NCBI GenBank assembly: GCA_031255075.1
Contig: JAIRTF010000148.1
Span: 1-6,751 of the forward strand
Direction of reading: 5' to 3'
DNA from: Bifidobacteriaceae bacterium
GTDB taxonomy: Bacteria > Actinomycetota > Actinomycetes > Actinomycetales > WQXJ01
Length of the DNA: 6,751 nt
The notes beneath the pieces were generated by a model. It made no database searches. It saw only the letters and a program-made list of their open reading frames with translations, and was not told where the DNA came from. Shown in pieces: positions 5,692 through 6,751 of the stretch; position 1 is the stretch's first letter, and each line of letters opens with the position of its first letter. The translations under genes were made by a program, and so were the position numbers.

Positions 5692-6751
5692 GTGGCCACC
5701 TTGATTCTGGGGTCCAGCCAGGCATACAGCAGATCCACCACAATGTTGCACAGCACCACCGTCAAAGCTGACAGCAGCACCACGGACATGACCCCGTTGA
5801 CATCACCGGACTCCAGGCTGCGTTTGAAGAACGTGCCGACTGATTCCCAAGCGAAGACGTTTTCAACAATGACCGCGCCGCCAATCATGCCCGCAATGTC
5901 ATACGGCACCAAGGTGGCCAAGGGGATCAACGCGGACCGGAAGGCGTGCCGCAGCACCACCACCCGCTCATCCAGACCCTTGGCGCGGGCGGTCCGGACA
6001 TAATCCGAATTGAGCACCTCCAACATGGCGGCCCGTTCAAACCGGGTGTAGGCGGCAAAACCAATCATCACCAACACCATGGTGGGCAAGAACAAGTGGG
6101 TGGCTATGTCCAGACCATGCAGCCAGATGGAGCCCTTCAGGTTAGGTGTGACAGCGCCCGTGGTGGCGATGGCCCGGCCGCGAACCCGGGGGTCTGCCAT
6201 GTAGCTGGGCCAAGCCCGCATGATGCGGTCCGCCACGGCCAGCAGCGCTACCAGCAACCCGGCCAGGGCGCCGCTGCGGGCCACTGTGACGCGATCATCG
6301 CCTCCCAACAGGTAGCCAACCACCGCACCGGTCAGGCCTAGTGCCGCCACGCACAGCACAATGCGCCCAAGGTTGGCGCCCACAAACACGAACTGCAACG
6401 GATAGTAGGCGGCCACGCCCAGCCCGGCCACCACTATGACCGCCCGGCGGGCGGCACGGTGGCGCGGCCCATTCAACAAGAAGGCCAAAGCCCAACAGCC
6501 GGCACCACCGATCAACGCCATGCCCAGTAGGCCGGCTGGAACGGCCCACGGCCCAGTGTTGACCAAACCGATCCCCGGAGCCTTGAACCAACCCAAGCCA
6601 CTCAACAGCAAAGCGAGAGCCGCGCCGGCAACACCGGCAATCAGCCCCAAGGTGGCCCGGCGCCGCGCCCGGCCAGTCATCACCATGGCCACCAAGACGC
6701 CGCCCACCAGGCCAAATATGCCGGCTTGGAGCAGCGACAAGTGCCCTTCTT
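5688..6751 (-). CDS. DppB/OppB-type ABC transporter permease, N-terminus beyond the right edge
   Basis: Partial: 353 residues are visible (numbered from the first full codon at 6749) and the frame is open to the edge. A TTG at 6740 is an internal leucine, not a credible start. Seen in the last 145 or so residues: the canonical DppB C-terminal half, including a helix around HLFLPTMVLVMIGFAAYTRF, the LEVLNSDYVRTARAKGL EAA coupling loop (about 243-259), RHAFRSALIPLATL, VENVFAWESVG and the terminal LLYAWLDPRI. The preceding 200 residues are a run of about six hydrophobic segments (roughly 10-24, 33-50, 69-92, 103-123, 130-148, 160-173) with short Arg-rich turns, which is more membrane protein than a normal DppB has at this point. 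The segment TTGAVTPNLKGSIW just before the core resembles the Y-T-P-x-L-x-G-G-x-W stretch of other actinobacterial DppB proteins. It partners the DppC-like permease, whose start overlaps this stop by 4 nt. Confidence 0.92.
   Translation of the reverse strand, partial: EGHLSLLQAGIFGLVGGVLVAMVMTGRARRRATLGLIAGVAGAALALLLSGLGWFKAPGIGLVNTGPWAVPAGLLGMALIGGAGCWALAFLLNGPRHRAARRAVIVVAGLGVAAYYPLQFVFVGANLGRIVLCVAALGLTGAVVGYLLGGDDRVTVARSGALAGLLVALLAVADRIMRAWPSYMADPRVRGRAIATTGAVTPNLKGSIWLHGLDIATHLFLPTMVLVMIGFAAYTRFERAAMLEVLNSDYVRTARAKGLDERVVVLRHAFRSALIPLATLVPYDIAGMIGGAVIVENVFAWESVGTFFKRSLESGDVNGVMSVVLLSALTVVLCNIVVDLLYAWLDPRIKVAT

Noticed and set aside
6738..6740. TTG at 6740 as the start of the DppB-like permease
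   Set aside because: The frame is open to the edge (codons for Glu-Gly-His precede it) and a DppB protein needs an N-terminal region not present here. The gene is cut by the window.
1..6751. tRNA, rRNA, CRISPR array or insertion sequence
   Set aside because: No cloverleaf-like sequence, regularly spaced repeats or transposase was seen on either strand. The serine recombinase is the only mobility gene.

Overview
The window is high-GC DNA, dense in genes. All six recognisable genes lie on the minus strand, so the gene order in the direction of transcription runs from the right edge to the left. The GC-rich codons, Ala/Pro/Ser-rich linkers, strong purine Shine-Dalgarno sites, one probable TTG start and the types of the SDR, YbfB-like transporter and serine recombinase all suggest an actinomycete (Actinomycetota). 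I cannot place it at genus level.

Right block (6751 down to 2625): the later part of an ABC peptide/opine/nickel-type (Dpp/Opp family) importer operon. It starts with a DppB-like permease cut by the right edge, followed by a DppC-like permease and one long protein in which the DppD-like and DppF-like ATPases are fused. The genes overlap by 4 and 8 nt, so they are almost certainly one transcript with coupled translation. No substrate-binding protein is visible; it may lie beyond the right edge. Three features are unusual: a multi-membrane-segment block of 200 or more residues ahead of the canonical DppB core, an 80-residue disordered-looking C-terminal tail on the DppC-like protein, and a Pro/Ser/Ala-rich linker of about 72 residues between the fused ATPases.

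Middle block (2624 down to 365): a 184-bp gap, then a classical short-chain dehydrogenase closely resembling 3-alpha(20-beta)-hydroxysteroid dehydrogenases. An MFS transporter of the YbfB/YjiJ type follows 6 nt later, probably in the same transcript.

Left block (364 to 1): the first 113 codons of a large serine recombinase, open at the left edge. This gene is easy to miss because it has no stop codon in the window. It carries the catalytic-serine motif, has a strong Shine-Dalgarno and uses GCG for 13 of 17 alanines, unlike the GCC-favouring neighbours. Just upstream of it, overlapping the 3' end of the MFS gene, is an imperfect 38-bp dyad of the size and layout of a serine-integrase attachment site. 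My main inference is that the left part of the window is the edge of an integrated mobile element (prophage, ICE or integrative plasmid) joined to a chromosomal transporter/dehydrogenase region. No RNA genes, CRISPR arrays or convincing terminators were seen.
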